Origin: an uncultured Bacilli bacterium
GTDB taxonomy: Bacteria; Bacillota_I; Bacilli_A; RF39; UBA660
Direction of reading: 5' to 3'
DNA length: 29,504 nucleotides
NCBI GenBank assembly: GCA_910587725.1
Contig: CAJUNG010000019.1
Span: 1 to 29,504 of the forward strand
The translations under genes were made by a program, and so were the position numbers. Each line of letters opens with the position of its first letter. Position 1 is the first letter of the stretch. The notes under the pieces were generated by a model, which ran no database searches, had not been told where the DNA came from, and was given only the letters and a program-made list of their open reading frames with translations. Positions 7,559-16,493 of the stretch are shown one piece after another.

Positions 7559-8426
7559 AAGAAGAGCCTTAGGAAGAGGGCTAGAAGAATTATTTAACAA
7601 TGAACCTATCGATATTGAGAAAGTAGAAGAAAAAATCATTGAGGAAACCCCAAAAGACCAAATCGTAGAATTAGAACTTTCCTCTCTTAGAGCCAATCCT
7701 TATCAACCGAGAAAGGTATTTGACCAAGAAAAACTACAAGAACTTTCTGAGTCCATTAAAACTTATGGAGTTGTTCAACCAATCATCGTAAAGAAAAGTG
7801 TCAAAGGATATGAGATTATTGCAGGTGAGCGTCGTTTTAAAGCATCTGCCTTAGCAGGACTTGAGAAAATTCCTGCCATCATCAAAGATTTTACTGATTC
7901 GGAAATGATGGAAATTGCTGTTCTTGAAAACTTACAAAGAGAAAATCTAAATCCATTAGAAGAAGCAGAAGCTTACGAGAAACTTTTAACTACCCTAAAA
8001 ATCACTCATGAAGAATTAGGACGACGCCTTGGAAAAAGTAGAACTTATATTACGAATACAGTGGGACTTCTAAAACTTCCTGAACAAGCTAAGACCTATG
8101 TCATGGAAGAAAAAATTACTATGGGACATGCAAGAGCATTAAGTAAAATTGAATCAAATGAAGATGTACTGAACTTAATTGATAGAATTGTCAATGAGCG
8201 AATTTCTGTAAGAGAGACAGAAGATATCGTTGCAAGTGGAGATTTTAAGAAGAAAAATCCAATGCCAAAAAAGAAAAAGACGAATGAATACAAATATGTT
8301 GAAGAGTCTTTATTTGAGAAATTAGGAACAAAAGTCAAAATTAAAGAAAAGAAAATTGTCATTTCCTTTGAAAATACCAATGACTTAAATCGAATTTTAG
8401 AGCTTCTTGGCCTAACGACAGAATAG
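7542..8426 (+). CDS. spo0J: Chromosome partitioning protein ParB/Spo0J
   Basis: ParB loads on parS sites, spreads as a CTP clamp and recruits SMC. The 294-residue protein begins with the ParA-contacting peptide RRALGRGLEELF (7-18), then the N domain with AGERRFKAS (94-102) and AVLENLQRENL (126-136). The HTH is at about 157-180 (GKSRTYITNTVGLLKLP) and the C-terminal dimerisation segment ends ILELLGL. It overlaps soj by 17 bases; ATG 7542 is chosen over TTG 7533 because it matches ParB N-termini, although the ribosome site GGAAG is 12 bases away. No parS-like palindrome (TGTTTCACGTGAAACA type) was seen in the window by eye. Identity is secure. Confidence 0.96.
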   Translation: METNSKRRALGRGLEELFNNEPIDIEKVEEKIIEETPKDQIVELELSSLRANPYQPRKVFDQEKLQELSESIKTYGVVQPIIVKKSVKGYEIIAGERRFKASALAGLEKIPAIIKDFTDSEMMEIAVLENLQRENLNPLEEAEAYEKLLTTLKITHEELGRRLGKSRTYITNTVGLLKLPEQAKTYVMEEKITMGHARALSKIESNEDVLNLIDRIVNERISVRETEDIVASGDFKKKNPMPKKKKTNEYKYVEESLFEKLGTKVKIKEKKIVISFENTNDLNRILELLGLTTE

Positions 8427-8436
8427 GTGAACGATT

Positions 8437-9243
8437 ATGGAAAAGTATTTAAGGAAAGAACTTTATCTTCCGATTGCCTATTTAATTCTTGGTTATTTGA
8501 TTTATAAATTAATTGCTAGTGTAATTCATGTAACATTAAAAAAAAGACAAGTAAATTTAGATAAAAATAGTTATAACTATAAAAAAATAGAGACATTTAA
8601 GAGTTTATTAATCAATATCCTAAAAATTATCATTACTGTATTTGTCGTATTATCCATTTTACCGATTTTTGGAATGGATGTTTCTAGTCTACTTGCAGGA
8701 CTTGGAATCGTTTCTGCTGTTATCGCTCTTGCCCTACAAGATTCTCTCAAAGATTTAATCATTGGACTTTCCATTACTTTAGAAAATCAGTTTGCTTTAG
8801 GAGATACCGTTTCCATTGGTGGATTTAAAGGCGAAGTCATTTCTATGGGATTAAAAACAACAAGGATTCGTAACTTCGAAGGAGAAGTGAAAATCATTGC
8901 TAACCGAAACATCACTGAGGTGATTAACCATAGTTGTAGCTTTTCTTTGGCAATTGTCGATGTCTCTGTAAGTTATGAAGACGATATCGAAAAAATAGAA
9001 ACCTTACTTAATGATTTAGCGAGCAAATTATCTAAAACTCTAGATAAATTAAAAGGACCTATTGAAGTTTTAGGAATTCAAGAATTAGGAGATTCCGCAG
9101 TAAAATTTCGGATGACGGTAAAGACCAAAAGCGGAGAACAATTTCAAATTAAAAGAAAAATACTGAAAGAGGTCAAACTTCTTTTGGACCAAGAAAATAT
9201 CAAAATCCCATATCCACAAATAGAGGTACACCATGGAGAATAA
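8437..9243 (+). CDS. MscS-family mechanosensitive channel
   Basis: MscS channels open under membrane tension to release solutes in hypo-osmotic shock. The 268-residue protein has hydrophobic helices at about 10-32, 57-80 and 83-107. The last is the pore-lining helix, with a Gly/Ala-rich pattern SSLLAGLGIVSAVIALALQDSL, followed by the conserved LIIGLSITLENQFALGDTVSIGGFKGEV at the start of the beta domain and a C-terminal alpha/beta domain. It is the smaller, three-helix YkuT/MscS type. ATG 8437 follows AGGTGA, ten bases after parB, and it overlaps the next gene by 11 bases, so it belongs to the soj-spo0J operon, a linkage common in Firmicutes. Confidence 0.93.
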   Translation: MEKYLRKELYLPIAYLILGYLIYKLIASVIHVTLKKRQVNLDKNSYNYKKIETFKSLLINILKIIITVFVVLSILPIFGMDVSSLLAGLGIVSAVIALALQDSLKDLIIGLSITLENQFALGDTVSIGGFKGEVISMGLKTTRIRNFEGEVKIIANRNITEVINHSCSFSLAIVDVSVSYEDDIEKIETLLNDLASKLSKTLDKLKGPIEVLGIQELGDSAVKFRMTVKTKSGEQFQIKRKILKEVKLLLDQENIKIPYPQIEVHHGE

Positions 9244-9418
9244 AGAATATGCATTAGGAACACTAGTCATCATGAAAAAAGGACATCCTTGTGGAAATAA
9301 CGAATGGGAAATCATCAGATTAGGTGCAGATATTAAAATCAAATGTACGAAATGTGGAAGAGTAGTAATGTTACCAAGAGTAGAATTTAACAAAAAATTA
9401 AAAAAGATAGTAAAGTAG
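9233..9418 (+). CDS. DUF951 zinc-ribbon-like small protein
   Basis: This 61-residue protein matches DUF951 (YyzM in Bacillus): VIMKKGHPCGNNEWEIIRLGADIKIKCTKCGR is the family core, with Cys23 and the CTKC pair (about 38-41) as possible metal ligands and the typical GRVVMLPR end. The fold is a small beta barrel; the function is unknown, perhaps nucleic-acid binding given its constant linkage to parB and ychF. The start lies within the last codons of mscS behind AGAGGT, so translation is coupled. Ten bases separate it from the transporter gene. Confidence 0.9.
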   Translation: MENKEYALGTLVIMKKGHPCGNNEWEIIRLGADIKIKCTKCGRVVMLPRVEFNKKLKKIVK

Positions 9419-9427
9419 GGGAAATCC

Positions 9428-11026
9428 ATGAAAAATAAAAAAATGAAATTAAAAAGGTTTTATTTCCATCCCATTACTATGTTAATTGTTTTTACTGTGT
9501 TAACCGTAATTTTAAGTGGAATATTATCAGCTTTAGAAGTACAGGCAACTTATTCAAAGTTGAATTTAACCACCAATAAATTAGAGTCGGTTCTAGTCAC
9601 CGTAGAAAACTTATGTAACTATGATGGAATCAAATATATTCTTAGTCAAGCTGGAACCAACTTTATGAGTTTCAATGCCTTAAGTACATTGTTAATCTCT
9701 TTATTAGGATTAAGTGTAGCAACATCATCAGGACTTTTAGATGCCATCATCAAAAGAAAGCTAGTTCGATTAGATAATAAAAAGTTAACGTTTATTTTAA
9801 TCTTACTCGCTACGATTTCTAGTTTGATTAATGAAGTAGGATATACCATTTTAATTCCTCTTGCCGCCGTAATTTATATGGCAAACGGAAGAAATCCATT
9901 AACTGGAATTACTGCAGCATTTACTGGTGTTGCCTTTGGTTATGGTGCGACACTTTTTGTCGGAAGTATGGAAGTAAACTTAATCGCAACAACACAAGCA
10001 TCGGCAAGATTAATTGATAGTACATTTCACGTAAGCTTAACTTCTAATCTCTATATCATCATTTTCTTAAGCATAATTTTAGCATTCATCGGAACCGTAA
10101 TTATCGAGAAAATTATTTTACCACGCTTAGGTAGATATAAAAAGGAAGTAGAATTATTAGATAAGACAATGGAAATAGATATGACGGAATTAGAGTCAAG
10201 TGAACAGCAAAAGTTAGAATTAGAAACTAGAGAAAAAAAAGGAATGAAGTATGCTTTCATTGCGGCAGTCATTAGTATCATTTTCATTATCTATGCGTTG
10301 ATTCCAGGGCTTCCATTTTCTGGGCTATTACTAGATATGAAGGCAAATACTTACTTACGACAATTATTTGGAGAAAATTCTTACTTCCAAGACGGGTTTA
10401 ACTATATTGTATCAATTTTCTTCATGGTAACAGGAATTGCTTATGGAGTAGGAGCAAAGACAGTAAAAAATGATAAGGAATTGATTCGAGCAGTAAATGA
10501 AAATATGTCCCAAGTGGGAGGACTAATCGGAATTATCTTCTTTGCATCACAATTTATCGCCGTATTTAAACAGACAAATATTGGAACAATTATTACCGCT
10601 TGGGGAGCAGATATCATCAATAATTTATCCTTTAGTGGTATCCCATTAATCATTTTATCATTAGTGATTATTGCAATTTCTAATCTTTTTGTCACTACCC
10701 CACTTGCGAAATGGAGTATTTTAGCACCGATTATTGTGCCAAAAATGATGCAATCTAATATTTCACCACAGTTTGCTCAGATGGTTTTAAGAGCAGGGGA
10801 TTCAATGACAAAAGGAATTACGCCATTACTTGCTTTCTTCGCTATCTACATCGGTTATTTGAATATCTATAATCCAAATAAAAAAAGACCGATTACGATT
10901 GGAAGTGCAATACGATTAATTTTGCCTTACTCGATTATCATCAGTATTACATGGTTTGTTGTACTACTTTTATGGTATATTGTAGGAATTCCTTTAGGGC
11001 CTGGAGTATTTCCAACGATTCGATAA
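9428..11026 (+). CDS. AbgT-family transporter
   Basis: The 532-residue, roughly 12-helix membrane protein fits the AbgT family, whose members import p-aminobenzoyl-glutamate or export sulfonamides by ion coupling. Family marks are the N-terminal HPITMLIVFTVLTVILSGI helix, a re-entrant region SSLINEVGYTILIPLAAVIY, the NLFVTTPLAKWSILAPIIVP block (TSxSAKWxxxAPIFVPM in relatives) and RAGDSMTKGITPLLAFFAIYIGY (GDSxTNxITPLxxY). The Asn and Ser of these blocks are Lys/Thr here, so substrate could differ. A charged cytoplasmic loop rich in Glu lies at about 235-275. It ends the soj-spo0J-mscS-DUF951 run, 10 bases from its neighbour, and is followed by a terminator. Folate-related or efflux function is inference. 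Confidence 0.85.
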   Translation: MKNKKMKLKRFYFHPITMLIVFTVLTVILSGILSALEVQATYSKLNLTTNKLESVLVTVENLCNYDGIKYILSQAGTNFMSFNALSTLLISLLGLSVATSSGLLDAIIKRKLVRLDNKKLTFILILLATISSLINEVGYTILIPLAAVIYMANGRNPLTGITAAFTGVAFGYGATLFVGSMEVNLIATTQASARLIDSTFHVSLTSNLYIIIFLSIILAFIGTVIIEKIILPRLGRYKKEVELLDKTMEIDMTELESSEQQKLELETREKKGMKYAFIAAVISIIFIIYALIPGLPFSGLLLDMKANTYLRQLFGENSYFQDGFNYIVSIFFMVTGIAYGVGAKTVKNDKELIRAVNENMSQVGGLIGIIFFASQFIAVFKQTNIGTIITAWGADIINNLSFSGIPLIILSLVIIAISNLFVTTPLAKWSILAPIIVPKMMQSNISPQFAQMVLRAGDSMTKGITPLLAFFAIYIGYLNIYNPNKKRPITIGSAIRLILPYSIIISITWFVVLLLWYIVGIPLGPGVFPTIR

Positions 11027-11056
11027 AGCTTTGCCATTAAAAGCAAAGTTTTTTCT
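11027..11056 (+). terminator. Terminator ending the soj-to-abgT operon
   Basis: CTTTGC/GCAAAG stem (11029-11034 and 11043-11048) with an 8-nt loop and a T-rich tail, directly after the stop codon. Confidence 0.75.
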
Positions 11057-11077
11057 TTAGAATTTGTTCGAAAAAAA

Positions 11078-11107
11078 TTGACAATTTATGCTAAAATGTG
11101 ATATGAT
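11078..11107 (+). promoter_or_regulatory. Promoter of the lipoprotein-like gene
   Basis: A perfect -35 TTGACA (11078-11083), 18-bp spacer, and TATGAT (11102-11107) preceded by TGA, 31 bases before the ATG. Confidence 0.75.
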
Positions 11108-11138
11108 GTAACGGCGCTTAAAAAAAGGAGAAACAAAA

Positions 11139-11945
11139 ATGAAAGACAAAACAAGTAAAATAATTAAAAAAGCGATTGCTGGAAGCACATTGATATTATC
11201 CACTTCATTAGCAATTTCCTGCCAGGGAAAAAATCATCAAGAAAGCGAGAGTTTTCAAGAGAAAACGGAAACTGTTGAAGAAACATACAATGGAAATGAA
11301 TGGATTGACTTAGACCAAGAATTGAATGGTTGTGTCGTTTATAGTGTAATGATTTTTACCAGTAGTTATAATCCAGATACAAATGAATATAGTGAATGGT
11401 TGAATCGGGATACCCTAAACACATATTATATCGGAACAGAAAATGAAATTTATGATGAAGAGATAATTATGCAAGAAGGTCCCAACCGAATCAAAATCAT
11501 AAAAATGAAAGAAGGATACATTGATAATACTTTCCAATTAAATCAAATTGAAAATGGAATTCCGGAAAGAAAAACGGCAAAAGTAAAAGTTATTGAACAC
11601 ATTTATCAACATGACCTTTTAGTAGAAGATAATGTTTGGTTGAATGATGGATATTATGTAATAAGAGAAGGAGAACTTCCGAGGGAAGTTGATGTAGAAA
11701 AAGAAAGATATACCTATCTTGGTTCAAGAGAAATGATGATTAGTGCAAGACAATTACTTCAAGAATATGAATATGGAGAGATTGATGGAATGAGCGGAAA
11801 CATTCCAACAACTAGATTTACCACCATCGGAAATGTGGAAGATGGCACTTGGAAAGTAGTAGGAAGTTACATTCTATCTGACCAATTGATTAAAGAAATC
11901 TATCAAAATCAAGACAGTATTCAATACGTAATAAAATTAGATTAA
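11139..11945 (+). CDS. Putative exported lipoprotein, unknown
   Basis: I do not recognise this 268-residue protein. Its N-terminus is a signal peptide: lysines to residue 11, a hydrophobic core (AIAGSTLILSTSLAIS) and Cys28, after which the chain is polar and charged. The sequence before the Cys, Ala-Ile-Ser, is a weak lipobox because Leu sits at -4 and Ala at -3, so lipid anchoring is probable but not sure. The mature part is acidic with many Tyr/Glu/Asp residues and no obvious catalytic motif. The ribosome site AAAAAAGGAG is strong. It has its own promoter and terminator, so it is a single-gene unit placed between the parAB operon and ychF. Confidence 0.75.
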   Translation: MKDKTSKIIKKAIAGSTLILSTSLAISCQGKNHQESESFQEKTETVEETYNGNEWIDLDQELNGCVVYSVMIFTSSYNPDTNEYSEWLNRDTLNTYYIGTENEIYDEEIIMQEGPNRIKIIKMKEGYIDNTFQLNQIENGIPERKTAKVKVIEHIYQHDLLVEDNVWLNDGYYVIREGELPREVDVEKERYTYLGSREMMISARQLLQEYEYGEIDGMSGNIPTTRFTTIGNVEDGTWKVVGSYILSDQLIKEIYQNQDSIQYVIKLD

Positions 11946-11948
11946 AAA

Positions 11949-11996
11949 ATAAAAATGCAATGATAATTTAAGCATAGAAATGTCGTTGTATTTTTT
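11949..11996 (+). terminator. Terminator of the lipoprotein-like gene
   Basis: A 12-bp stem with two G-U pairs (AAAATGCAATGA pairing with TCGTTGTATTTT) and a long loop, followed by T residues. Confidence 0.65.
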
Positions 11997-12025
11997 TGTG
12001 ATTGAACAAAAAGTAAGAAGACTAT

Positions 12026-12053
12026 TTTCAAATTCTAAAATATTTGTTAAAAT
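12026..12053 (+). promoter_or_regulatory. Promoter of ychF
   Basis: TTTCAA (12026-12031), 16-bp spacer, and TAAAAT (12048-12053) preceded by TGT; 31 bases before the start codon. Confidence 0.6.
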
Positions 12054-12083
12054 AAATAAGAAAACAAAGAAGAGGTGAGAATT

Positions 12084-13181
12084 ATGGCATTAACTGCAGG
12101 AATTGTAGGACTTCCCAATGTAGGAAAAAGCACACTTTTTAACGCCATTACAAAGCAAAGTATACTTGCAGCAAATTATCCTTTTGCAACAATTGAACCA
12201 AATGTTGGTGTAGTATCTGTACCAGATGAGAGATTAACCCAATTAAATACAATGTATAATCCAACCAGGTTAATTCCGACAAGTTTTGAATTTACAGATA
12301 TTGCTGGACTGGTGAAGGGGGCAAGTAAAGGAGAAGGGCTAGGAAATAAATTTCTTTCGCATATTCGGGAAACAGATGCGATTGTAGAGGTCGTAAGATG
12401 TTTTAAAGATTCTAATATCATCCATGTAGAAGGAGAAATTGACCCTATTCGTGATATTGAAATTATCAATTTGGAGTTAATCATTGCAGATTTAGAAACA
12501 ATAGGAAATCGAATTGATAAGATGAAAAAGAAGGCACAATCGACTAAAGACGCAGATACGTTAACAGAAATGATGGCACTAGAAAAGGCCAAAGAGAACT
12601 TAGAAAAAAATATCCCCCTTAGACTAGTGGATTTTACCAGTGATGAGAAGATTTCTTTAAAATCATATAACTTTTTAACGATGAAACCCGTGATTTATCT
12701 TGCAAATATCTGTGAAGAGGAAATTGGAAAAGAAAACGAATACGTCAAAAAAGTAGAGGAATATGCACAAGGCGAAAGAGCAATCTCGATTACCATCTGT
12801 GCAAAAGTAGAATGTGAACTTAGTGAATTAGAAGAAGCAGATAAAGATGAAATGCTTAATGCCTTAGGATTAGAAGAAAGTGGTCTAGATAAATTAGTTA
12901 AAGCAACCTATCGCCTTCTTGGTCTAAAAACATACTTTACCGTTGGAAGTGATGAAGTAAGAGCATGGACTTATAAAGAGGGGATGAATGCAAAACAATG
13001 TGCTGGAATCATTCATACTGATTTTGAAAAAGGATTCATTAAAGCAGAAGTGATGTCTTATCAAGATTTAGTCGAATTCGGTAGCGAAATCAAAGTAAAA
13101 GAACAAGGAAAATTGAGACTAGAAGGAAAAGATTACATCATGGAAGACGGAGATATTTGTTATTTCCGATTCAATGTATAA
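12084..13181 (+). CDS. ychF: YchF/OLA1-family translation-associated ATPase
   Basis: YchF is an Obg-related P-loop NTPase that prefers ATP and associates with ribosomes. The 365-residue length is standard. G1 is GLPNVGKST near the N-terminus, the G3 region reads DIAGLVKGASKGEGLGNKFLSHIRETDAI with the family's LGNKFL signature, and the G4 position reads NICEEE, the NxxE that replaces the usual NKxD and explains ATP preference. A coiled-coil hairpin lies near 130-180, and the C-terminal TGS-like domain begins near YFTVGSDEVRAWTY. The start is ATG 12084 after AAGAGGTGA. It sits downstream of parB as in Bacillus (yyaF). The next gene follows after 13 bases. Confidence 0.97.
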   Translation: MALTAGIVGLPNVGKSTLFNAITKQSILAANYPFATIEPNVGVVSVPDERLTQLNTMYNPTRLIPTSFEFTDIAGLVKGASKGEGLGNKFLSHIRETDAIVEVVRCFKDSNIIHVEGEIDPIRDIEIINLELIIADLETIGNRIDKMKKKAQSTKDADTLTEMMALEKAKENLEKNIPLRLVDFTSDEKISLKSYNFLTMKPVIYLANICEEEIGKENEYVKKVEEYAQGERAISITICAKVECELSELEEADKDEMLNALGLEESGLDKLVKATYRLLGLKTYFTVGSDEVRAWTYKEGMNAKQCAGIIHTDFEKGFIKAEVMSYQDLVEFGSEIKVKEQGKLRLEGKDYIMEDGDICYFRFNV

Positions 13182-13194
13182 ATAAGGAGAATAA

Positions 13195-13731
13195 ATGGAA
13201 GATATTAAAGTAATTCATAAACTCAATGAAAATGTCAATCAAAGAATTGCTTTTATTAAAGACGACGAAGAGCATCCTTTAGATATAATCATTAGTAAAG
13301 ATAAAAACATTAGTTATTTTCATGCAGTCTACATAAAAAAGTACCTAGATTTTTTCTACTTAGAAGATAAAGTATTACAAGAGGCAAAACCTAAAATAAG
13401 CCCATTAGATTCGATTATGGTAGCCAATATATTTTTCTATCTAATTAACCAATATCAGACAATAATTTTTGTAGAAACTACCGAGGATAATTGTAATCAA
13501 AAATATGGAATTCTCTATCTACCAGAAGAAATTACGAAAATCCAACTAGTCGCATTACAAGAATTTTCTAAATATTTGGAAAAGTTTACCTCTATTCTGA
13601 TTCAGGGCGGATTAGGAAGTGAGGGATTTGGATTTACTAGTGCTAGCCTTGCCAAAGAATTAAGAGCTGAGGAAATTCGCGCCTTACAAGAATATATAAA
13701 GCCATACATAAAAAATAAGGAAAAACCTTGA
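13195..13731 (+). CDS. Conserved-looking hypothetical protein after ychF
   Basis: I do not recognise this 178-residue protein. It starts at an ATG behind AAGGAG, 13 bases after ychF, so it is probably cotranscribed. It has no signal peptide or membrane segment. It looks like a soluble alpha/beta protein, with alternating hydrophobic strands (IIFVETTED, YGILYLPEE), a long helix near 120-140 and a Gly/Ser-rich loop GGLGSEGFGFTSASLAKELR at about 139-158 that could bind a phosphate, though it is not a canonical P-loop. It ends TGA then TAG, and a bidirectional terminator follows. Confidence 0.8.
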   Translation: MEDIKVIHKLNENVNQRIAFIKDDEEHPLDIIISKDKNISYFHAVYIKKYLDFFYLEDKVLQEAKPKISPLDSIMVANIFFYLINQYQTIIFVETTEDNCNQKYGILYLPEEITKIQLVALQEFSKYLEKFTSILIQGGLGSEGFGFTSASLAKELRAEEIRALQEYIKPYIKNKEKP

Positions 13732-13749
13732 TAGTCTTTCCTTATTTTT
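13711..13749. terminator. Bidirectional terminator between convergent genes
   Basis: A perfect 13-bp inverted repeat (AAAAATAAGGAAA and TTTCCTTATTTTT, 13-nt loop) spans the ends of the convergent genes and gives a T tract in both directions. Confidence 0.85.
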
Positions 13750-14256
13750 CTATACCGAAACAGTATCCTGCAAAAGAATGACCTGTTTCTTTTTTAATGA
13801 TTCTTTAACATCGATTACTCTTTGATTAGAAGAACCACACCATTTTAGGCGTGGGTTTTTGAGTTCTTCTTGAAATTGTCCATCGACTAAAACATCAATA
13901 TAATCTAATATTTCCTTTTCTTGTAAGTCCCGGTCAAATAAGAATCCAGTCCATACCCAAATGTTTTTTTGTGGAAACTTTTCTTTAAATGCCCGAGCTA
14001 ACTTTGTTGTTCCCTCGATATTCTTCTTATGCAGTGGCTCTCCTCCTAAGATAGATAATCCAACGATATAATCTTTTTCACATAAGGTTAAAACTTTTTG
14101 GATAATCTCATCTGTGAATTCATATCCTCCATCAAAATCATGAGTTTCTGGATTAAAACATCCTTTACAATGGAATGTACAACCTTGCATAAAGATAGAT
14201 ACTCGTACTCCAGGACCATTAGAAATGTCCATCTTTCTTATTTTCTGATATCTCAT
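13750..14256 (-). CDS. nrdG: Anaerobic ribonucleotide reductase activase
   Basis: NrdG is the radical-SAM enzyme that installs the glycyl radical on NrdD. The 168-residue protein has the iron-sulfur motif CTFHCKGC at 26-33 (CxxxCxxC), GGEPL in the SAM-binding region, and the start DISNGPGVRVSIFMQGC typical of the family. The ATG overlaps the nrdD stop as TAATG, so translation is coupled with nrdD. A terminator shared with the opposite gene follows the stop. Identity secure. Confidence 0.97.
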   Translation of the reverse strand: MRYQKIRKMDISNGPGVRVSIFMQGCTFHCKGCFNPETHDFDGGYEFTDEIIQKVLTLCEKDYIVGLSILGGEPLHKKNIEGTTKLARAFKEKFPQKNIWVWTGFLFDRDLQEKEILDYIDVLVDGQFQEELKNPRLKWCGSSNQRVIDVKESLKKKQVILLQDTVSV

Positions 14257-16418
14257 TAAACCGCCTCAGCATCTTTATTATCGATATGAACGACACGCTC
14301 TTTGATTTCCTGTGTTCTTCCTTTGTTCCAGAAGTTAGAACCGATATATCCACAGGTACGTCTTGCTACATTTAATTTGTCATGGTCTCGATTTCCACAA
14401 TTTGGACAATACCACTCTAAATTATCATCAATTAAAATCTCCCCAGTATAACCACATTCATGGCAATAATCAGATTTTGTATTTAATTCCGCATACATGA
14501 TATTATTATAGATAAATTGAATTATCTCAAGAACGGCTTCCAAGTTATTCTCTAAATTTGGTGTTTCGATATAAGAAATTGCTCCCCCTGGACTAAGTTG
14601 TTGAAATTCGCTTTCTAAACTTAATTTTGTAAATGCATCAATCTCTTCGAAGACCGGAACATGATAAGAATTAGTAATATAATCGCGGTCAGTAATTCCC
14701 TTAATTTTACCAAAACGTTCTTTTAGACATTTAGAAAATTTATAAGTTGTGGACTCAATTGGTGTTCCATATAAGCTATAGTCAATATCTTCCATCTCTT
14801 TCCACTTTTTACAAGCATCATTAAGATATCTCATGACTTCAAGTCCGAATTCTTTTCCTTTTCCATTATCTGTGTGAGAATGCCCTGTCATATATTTTAC
14901 ACATTCATAAAGTCCAGCATATCCAAGTGAAATTGTAGAATATCCATGATGTAATAAATCATGAATAGATTCTCCCTTTTTTAATCTTGCCAAAGCACCA
15001 TGTTGCCAAAGAATTGGTGCCACATCACTAGTTGCTTTACTAAGACGTTTGTGACGAATTTGAAGTGCACGATGGCATAAGTCTAAACGCTCATCCATAA
15101 GTTTCCAGAAAGTCTCCATATCTTTATCAGAAGAAAGGGCCACATCCACTAAGTTTAATGTAACTACACCTTGATTAAAACGACCATAATATTTTGGTTT
15201 TCCGTTTTCATCGACATAAGGAGTTAAGAAAGAACGACATCCCATACATGGATAGCATTGTCCATCTCCATTTTTATCTACCTTAAGCTGTTTCATTATT
15301 TTCTCAGAAATGTAATCTGGAACTAATCTTTTCGCTGTACATTTTGCTGCAAGCTCAGTTAAATACCAATACTTACTATCCTTATGAATATTATCTTCTT
15401 CAAGAACATAAAGCAGTTTAGGAAATGCCGGAGTAATATAAACACCTTTTTCATTTTTCATTCCTTGTGTTCTTTGCCTTAATACTTCTTCAATAATCAT
15501 GGCTAGCTCTTCTTTGTATTCTTTGGTTTCCCCTAAGTATAAACAAACACTTAAGAAAGGTGCCTGACCATTCGTCGTCGTCATAGAATTAATTTGATAT
15601 TGGAAGGTTTGCACACCATCAGTAATCTCTTTTTCCAAATCTTCTTTTGCATATTTTTCGCATGTTTTTTTATCAAGTTTTCTCTTTTTATATTTATCTA
15701 AATAACGTTGATAACTTTCTCTAACAAAAGGAGCAAGATGAGTAAGAGTAATCGTGCATCCACCGTATTGGCTAGAGTTAACTGCCGTAATCAATTGTGT
15801 TGCAATCGTCATTGCGGTTAAGAAACGATGCGGTTTTTCAATCATCACACCATTAATCGTCGTTCCATTTTGAAGCATATCCTCAAGGTTGATTAAGTCA
15901 CAGTTATGAAGTGCATTTTGCGCAAAATAATCGGCATCATGAAAATGAATAATTCCATCATCATGGGCTTGCACAATATCTTCAGGAAGTAAGAACCGTC
16001 TAGTAATATCAGTACTAGTAATTCCTGCTAAATAATCTCTTTGGGTGGTAACCACTTTTGCATCTTTATTCGAATTCTCAGTGTTCCAATATTCGTTTTC
16101 TCCATCAATTAATTCTTTAATGGCCCGGTCAGTAGTATTACTTCTGCGAACTAATTCTCTGGTATAGCGATACGTAATATATTTTTTTGCAAGTTCGTAT
16201 TTTCCAATCACCATTAATTTTCTTTCAATGATATCTTGGATATCTTCTACTAGAATTCTTTTCTTTCCTAATTTCTCGATATATTTAATGATATTTTTGA
16301 TTTGTGTACCAGATGCTTGTTCATCATCATCAACCTCAAGATTTGCCTTTCTAATTGCTTCTTCAATCTTTTCTGGACAATAATCTACCATATGTCCATC
16401 TCTTTTGATTACTTTCAT
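14256..16418 (-). CDS. nrdD: Anaerobic (class III) ribonucleoside-triphosphate reductase
   Basis: NrdD makes deoxynucleotides without oxygen using a glycyl radical. The 720-residue protein starts with an ATP-cone allosteric domain (KVIKRDGHMVDYCPEKIEEAI, about 2-90). The catalytic core includes GDGQCYPCMGCRSFLTPY, and the C-terminal zinc site has two Cys-x-x-Cys pairs (CHEC and CPNC). The radical site RRTCGYIGSNFWNKG follows, with the radical Gly at about 690. The start is at 16418, behind AGGAGGAG; an in-frame upstream ATG at 16460 precedes that site. It is divergent from a CRP/FNR-family regulator, with a perfect dyad at 16478-16493 placed near -41.5 from the predicted start, suggesting direct activation. 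No aerobic reductase is present in this window. Confidence 0.97.
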   Translation of the reverse strand: MKVIKRDGHMVDYCPEKIEEAIRKANLEVDDDEQASGTQIKNIIKYIEKLGKKRILVEDIQDIIERKLMVIGKYELAKKYITYRYTRELVRRSNTTDRAIKELIDGENEYWNTENSNKDAKVVTTQRDYLAGITSTDITRRFLLPEDIVQAHDDGIIHFHDADYFAQNALHNCDLINLEDMLQNGTTINGVMIEKPHRFLTAMTIATQLITAVNSSQYGGCTITLTHLAPFVRESYQRYLDKYKKRKLDKKTCEKYAKEDLEKEITDGVQTFQYQINSMTTTNGQAPFLSVCLYLGETKEYKEELAMIIEEVLRQRTQGMKNEKGVYITPAFPKLLYVLEEDNIHKDSKYWYLTELAAKCTAKRLVPDYISEKIMKQLKVDKNGDGQCYPCMGCRSFLTPYVDENGKPKYYGRFNQGVVTLNLVDVALSSDKDMETFWKLMDERLDLCHRALQIRHKRLSKATSDVAPILWQHGALARLKKGESIHDLLHHGYSTISLGYAGLYECVKYMTGHSHTDNGKGKEFGLEVMRYLNDACKKWKEMEDIDYSLYGTPIESTTYKFSKCLKERFGKIKGITDRDYITNSYHVPVFEEIDAFTKLSLESEFQQLSPGGAISYIETPNLENNLEAVLEIIQFIYNNIMYAELNTKSDYCHECGYTGEILIDDNLEWYCPNCGNRDHDKLNVARRTCGYIGSNFWNKGRTQEIKERVVHIDNKDAEAV

Positions 16419-16438
16419 TGTACTTCTCCTCCTATATT

Positions 16439-16452
16439 TTTGATATATCAAA
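16439..16452. promoter_or_regulatory. Palindrome TTTGATATATCAAA in the nrdD leader region
   Basis: A perfect 14-bp dyad overlapping the predicted nrdD transcription start. It resembles an FNR half-site pair (TTGAT/ATCAA), but the spacing is 2 not 4 bases, so a repressor site or chance AT-rich palindrome is as likely. Confidence 0.4.
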
Positions 16453-16479
16453 TATAGCATACTCCAAAGAAAAAGAATG
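16451..16479 (-). promoter_or_regulatory. Predicted nrdDG promoter
   Basis: Reverse strand: TGC followed by TATATT (hexamer at 16456 to 16451), an extended -10. The region 17 bp upstream (CATTCT) is a poor -35, as expected for an activator-dependent promoter. An alternative hexamer TATGCT with -35 TTGCAA (18 bp) is also possible. Confidence 0.5.
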
Positions 16480-16493
16480 TTGCAATTGCAACA
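16478..16493. promoter_or_regulatory. Likely CRP/FNR-family operator
   Basis: TGTTGCAATTGCAACA is a perfect 16-bp palindrome between divergent nrdD and a CRP/FNR-family gene. Length and symmetry fit this family. It overlaps the -35 of the regulator's own promoter (centre about -35.5) and lies near -41.5 for nrdD. Confidence 0.7.
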
